NCBI GenBank assembly: GCA_015062055.1
Contig: SUVK01000025.1
Span: forward strand, 1 to 32,378
DNA from: Akkermansiaceae bacterium
GTDB taxonomy: Bacteria > Verrucomicrobiota > Verrucomicrobiia > Verrucomicrobiales > Akkermansiaceae
DNA: 32,378 bases
Direction: 5' to 3'
The position numbers and the translations under genes were made by a program. Of this stretch, positions 29,636 to 32,378 are shown piece by piece. The notes under the pieces are model-generated. The model did no database searches. It worked only from the letters and a program-made list of their open reading frames with translations, and was not told the origin of the DNA. Position 1 is the stretch's first letter. Each line of letters starts with the position of its first letter.

Positions 29636-30475
29636 TTATATAATTCTGTGGTAGCACTCCACCAGGCAATCCATGTACCCGCCGGGGGTGATGAGGCCAA
29701 ACATCATCAGTATGGAGGCCAAAATGATGAAATTGAGTAAAACAATAATCATCAGCGAGAAGAAGAGCCCGTTGTCAAACAGGTCCGGTTGCCGCTCTTG
29801 TATGATGCTGCATGTCGTCCAGTATAGATGATATGCCCACCAAAAACCGAAGCCGAAGTAGAATATCGGCAGATAATAAGTCAGGGGGCTGAGTTGATGC
29901 ATGCCCCATATCATCAGCATCCATACGAGCATCCAAAAAGGAATAAAATATGGTGCCAGGGCAATAAAAATATTACTTTTGTTGGTCAGCACGTAGCCTC
30001 CGTGGGTTGAGCTGACGTGTATTTTCTTAATCTTTCCCCGGCATATCAAAATGGCAACCGCGTGGGTAAGCTCGTGCCCCAAAACATATAGGTATAAATT
30101 AGTTCGGCGTGCCACGCCCATTAAGGCTATTGCGGTAAAACTAAGTATCCCCAAGATGCTGAACCATATGGGGGTACGCAACCAAAACCTCACATCTTCC
30201 ATCCCCGCAGAGCTGCTGCCTATATGGCGTATCAGGGCATAAATGATGATAGCGTTGAGGGGGAGCAGAACACAGGTGCCCACCACGAGACGCAGCAGGC
30301 GAGATATACAACCAAGCTTTTTGGCGTCCGTCTGTGCAGGCCTCATGCGGGCGGGTAAGTCATGCGGGGTAAAGTGCTCCGCCTCTTCGGGGCGAGGCAG
30401 GTTTGCCCTCCAATCCCCGAATTCCGGTTCTTCTGCGCGTGGGTGCAAGTTGCTTCTGTGTGGGGAGGGCCTCAT
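29636..30475 (-). CDS. M50-type (site-2-protease-like) membrane metalloprotease
   Basis: A 279-residue integral membrane protein. A 50-residue cytoplasmic, Pro/Arg-rich N-terminus is followed by six or seven hydrophobic segments (from residue 60). The zinc motif is HELTH at 134-138 in LGHELTHAVAIL, and PDLFDNG at 230-236 holds Asp residues near the place of the second M50 ligand. Intramembrane proteases of this group cleave anti-sigma factors or signal peptides; the substrate is unknown. ATG 30475 is 2 nt past the recJ stop, so the genes are cotranscribed and probably coupled. The first in-frame ATG, 66 nt upstream, lies in recJ. Confidence 0.75.
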   Translation of the reverse strand: MRPSPHRSNLHPRAEEPEFGDWRANLPRPEEAEHFTPHDLPARMRPAQTDAKKLGCISRLLRLVVGTCVLLPLNAIIIYALIRHIGSSSAGMEDVRFWLRTPIWFSILGILSFTAIALMGVARRTNLYLYVLGHELTHAVAILICRGKIKKIHVSSTHGGYVLTNKSNIFIALAPYFIPFWMLVWMLMIWGMHQLSPLTYYLPIFYFGFGFWWAYHLYWTTCSIIQERQPDLFDNGLFFSLMIIVLLNFIILASILMMFGLITPGGYMDCLVECYHRII

Positions 30476-30477
30476 AT

Positions 30478-32190
30478 TCACGACAATCGGGCGGGGCGAA
30501 TATCTTGTATCGACATAGATACAGAGGTGCGCCCGCGCCACACGTTGCGGTCTATGGTAAAGGCTATATCCCAGGGCGGGTCGGGCAGGTGTACGGTGCC
30601 TCCGTTAAAGAACATGGCATCGCACTCGTGTGTACCTTGTCGCAGACTCAGCTTGAGGTGGTTGCCTTGCAGGTGCCGCGGGGCATCCGAAAGCATGACA
30701 TTGCGACTCATGAAAACCGGCTGCGGATTGGAATTGCCGAAAGGCTCGAGCAGCTCGTAGCTGTCCAGTAGCTCCAGAGTCAGCTCCGAGAGCTGCACCT
30801 CGGCATCTATATGCAGCTTGGGTTTGAGTTGCTCCTCGTTTGTGTGTTGTTGCACGTAGGTATCAAAGGCACGGCGGAACTCGTCTATCATTTCTTCGCG
30901 AATCACCAAACCTGCGGCCATATCGTGCCCACCGCCCGATACGAGGGTGTCGGCACACGCATGTATGGCCTGTACCAGTGATACTCCCGGTATCGACCGG
31001 CCGGAGCCCTTGCCCAGCCCATTTTCATCCAGAGATATAATGAATGTCGGCTTATGGTAGCGACGCATCAGCAAAGACGCCACAATACCCACCACACCGG
31101 GGTGCCATGTGCGAGACCCCAGCACAATCACGCGATCTGTCGCGGGGGAGAAGTTGCGCTCCAACATTTGCGTGGCTTCCGCGCGTATCTTTTCTTCTTC
31201 TTGCTGGCGGGCTCGGTTATGAGCCTCCAGACAATGGGCCAACTGTATTGCGCGCTCGGCATCGTGGGTCATCAGCAGCTCCAAGGCATCGGTGGGCGAA
31301 TCCATGCGCCCGGCGGCATTCAGCCTCGGGCCGATGCGGAATGATACATGGCTGGCACTGGGGGTGCTGCGCATGCCGGTTACTTCATTAAGTGCCTTTA
31401 ACCCGGTATTACCGCCTTTGGCCATTATCCTGAGCCCGTGGCGTGTCAGTAGACGGTTTTCGTTGACCAATGGTACAATGTCTGCCACCGTTGCTATGGC
31501 AACTATGTCTAAGTACTGGCGTAAATCAAAATCAGTGAGTCGGCGACGTTTGAGCATGGCGTGCGCCAGCTTGAATACCACACCTGCGCTGCACAAGTAG
31601 GTGAGGGGGCTGTCGTCCTCCAGCTTGGCATTGACTACAGCCACTGCCGGTGGGCGCCCTCGCGTGCTGCTCTCGTGGTGGTCGAGCACGATAACATCTA
31701 TGCCGATGCTGTTGAGGTAGGCCACCTCGTCTACAGATGAGGTGCCGCAGTCTACCGTGATGATGAGGTCGGGTGCCCCCCCGCATGAGGCTACGGCATG
31801 CCGTATGCCGTCTTCACTCAAGCCGTAGCCTTCTTTGGTGCGCACCGGGATAAAGCATGTGGGCTCCAACCCATATGCCGTTAATACGGTATGCAATAGC
31901 GTAACGGAGCTCACCCCGTCAACATCGTAGTCCCCATAAATGCAGACTCGCTCGCCGTGATCTGCTGCGCGGAAGATGCGCTCAACGGCGGCGTCCATCT
32001 CCCGCATCTCAAAAGGGTCCCCCAAGTCGGCTAGTCGTGGCCTTAGGAAGCGCTCTGCCCTTTGCGGACCCCGTATACCTCTTTGCACCAAAAGCTTACG
32101 CACGAGCAGCGGCAGCTGTTCGTTAAGCTCGGCTCCGAAATCGGCCACGGTGTCCGTCGGGTTTAATTCCCAACTGAACTTCGTACTCAT
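30478..32190 (-). CDS. recJ: Single-stranded-DNA exonuclease RecJ
   Basis: RecJ degrades single-stranded DNA 5' to 3' in recombination and mismatch repair. The 570-residue protein has the DHH phosphoesterase motifs: YGDYDVDGVSS (Asp87, Asp89, Asp91), VDCGTS (Asp147) and the DHH triad VLDHHES at 170-172. The RIGPRLNAAGR segment and the DHHA1 motif GKGSGRSIPG follow, then an OB-like C-terminal domain. The length matches the family (about 560-580). ATG 32190 has a promoter only 6 nt upstream. The M50 protease gene follows. Confidence 0.95.
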   Translation of the reverse strand: MSTKFSWELNPTDTVADFGAELNEQLPLLVRKLLVQRGIRGPQRAERFLRPRLADLGDPFEMREMDAAVERIFRAADHGERVCIYGDYDVDGVSSVTLLHTVLTAYGLEPTCFIPVRTKEGYGLSEDGIRHAVASCGGAPDLIITVDCGTSSVDEVAYLNSIGIDVIVLDHHESSTRGRPPAVAVVNAKLEDDSPLTYLCSAGVVFKLAHAMLKRRRLTDFDLRQYLDIVAIATVADIVPLVNENRLLTRHGLRIMAKGGNTGLKALNEVTGMRSTPSASHVSFRIGPRLNAAGRMDSPTDALELLMTHDAERAIQLAHCLEAHNRARQQEEEKIRAEATQMLERNFSPATDRVIVLGSRTWHPGVVGIVASLLMRRYHKPTFIISLDENGLGKGSGRSIPGVSLVQAIHACADTLVSGGGHDMAAGLVIREEMIDEFRRAFDTYVQQHTNEEQLKPKLHIDAEVQLSELTLELLDSYELLEPFGNSNPQPVFMSRNVMLSDAPRHLQGNHLKLSLRQGTHECDAMFFNGGTVHLPDPPWDIAFTIDRNVWRGRTSVSMSIQDIRPARLS

Positions 32191-32196
32191 GGCTAC

Positions 32197-32225
32197 ACTC
32201 TATCACCCGAGTCGGCGAACGTCAA
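32197..32225 (-). promoter_or_regulatory. recJ promoter, leaderless layout
   Basis: Minus-strand TTGACG (32225-32220), a 17-bp spacer and TAGAGT (32202-32197), 6 nt before ATG 32190. Confidence 0.6.
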
Positions 32226-32338
32226 GATAAATTATGATTTAACCATGTCAGGTGCAAGTTGTAAAATCAAATGCGACACCGAAAGCCCTCCCAAAAAGTC
32301 TCCAAAGGAGCCCAAACTGCCCTAGCAGGATGGGGGAT

Positions 32339-32370
32339 AGGGGGAAGGACGGCAATGAGTCCTTCCCCCT
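32339..32370. terminator. Strong hairpin at the window edge
   Basis: A perfect 12-bp stem, AGGGGGAAGGAC (32339-32350) with GTCCTTCCCCCT (32359-32370), loop 8 nt. No T run follows on either strand, so it may be a terminator of a gene beyond the edge or another RNA or DNA hairpin. Confidence 0.45.
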
Positions 32371-32378
32371 TGTGGACG

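Noticed and set aside
32258..32275. Shared 12-mer (TGTAAAATCAAA) between the window end and the IS left flank
   Set aside because: A match of this length is expected by chance in an AT-rich 32-kb sequence, and no longer similarity surrounds it.
1..32378. CRISPR array, tRNA or rRNA genes
   Set aside because: No regularly spaced direct repeats, cloverleaf or rRNA-like stretches were seen on either strand by eye. A tRNAscan and a CRISPR finder run would settle it.

Overview
The window looks like chromosome of a gut-type Verrucomicrobiota bacterium, most likely close to Akkermansiaceae. This is inferred from gene content: a complete front end for L-fucose use, a secreted GH35 beta-galactosidase and GH18 hydrolase, and a zinc-independent folate enzyme (FolE2). 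It is also inferred from signals: sigma70-like promoters, almost no Shine-Dalgarno sequences, and GC near 50% by eye. No rRNA or tRNA gene and no CRISPR array was seen.

Layout. (1) 92-1515: an IS3-family element on the minus strand, with a broken orfA and an orfB carrying an odd C-terminal tail; its right end is not recognisable. (2) 1558-4402: a two-gene plus-strand operon encoding a nucleotidyltransferase/PLP-aminotransferase fusion and an ornithine-cyclodeaminase-family protein, closed by a very long bidirectional terminator. (3) 4501-10440, minus: fucP-fucI, a terminator, then a glycosyltransferase gene and fucK. Together these import L-fucose, isomerise it to L-fuculose and phosphorylate it; the aldolase (fucA) is not here. 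(4) 10577-11902: UDP-glucose dehydrogenase. (5) 11990-14014, minus: dksA-like, rpmG, rpsR and folE2. All four are zinc-free versions of proteins that also exist in zinc-binding forms, so this may be a zinc-sparing island. (6) 14242-18761, plus: malQ, a TPR-type lipoprotein, a PEGA lipoprotein and a GH18 protein. (7) 18828-20715: a group IIC intron with its reverse transcriptase, sitting just behind the GH18 terminator. (8) 20748-22660, minus: two tandem exported thioredoxin-fold proteins, preceded by a tiny ORF with a perfect Shine-Dalgarno sequence. (9) 22863-25857, plus: GH35 beta-galactosidase, then two overlapping genes for small exported proteins of unknown function. (10) 25951-26055, minus: a 34-residue ribosome-associated protein with a folded 5' leader. 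(11) 26226-29463, minus: an operon of an alpha/beta-hydrolase-like membrane protein lacking its nucleophile, a TonB-like/OmpA hybrid and a HAD phosphatase. (12) 29636-32190, minus: recJ and a site-2-protease-like M50 gene.

Two patterns stand out. Several genes (PEGA lipoprotein, GH35, recJ, malQ and others) have a -35/-10 pair whose -10 box ends only 6-10 nt before the start codon, which predicts leaderless mRNAs. The dksA/rpmG/rpsR/folE2 run groups four proteins that, in other bacteria, are known as zinc-independent replacements under zinc limitation.
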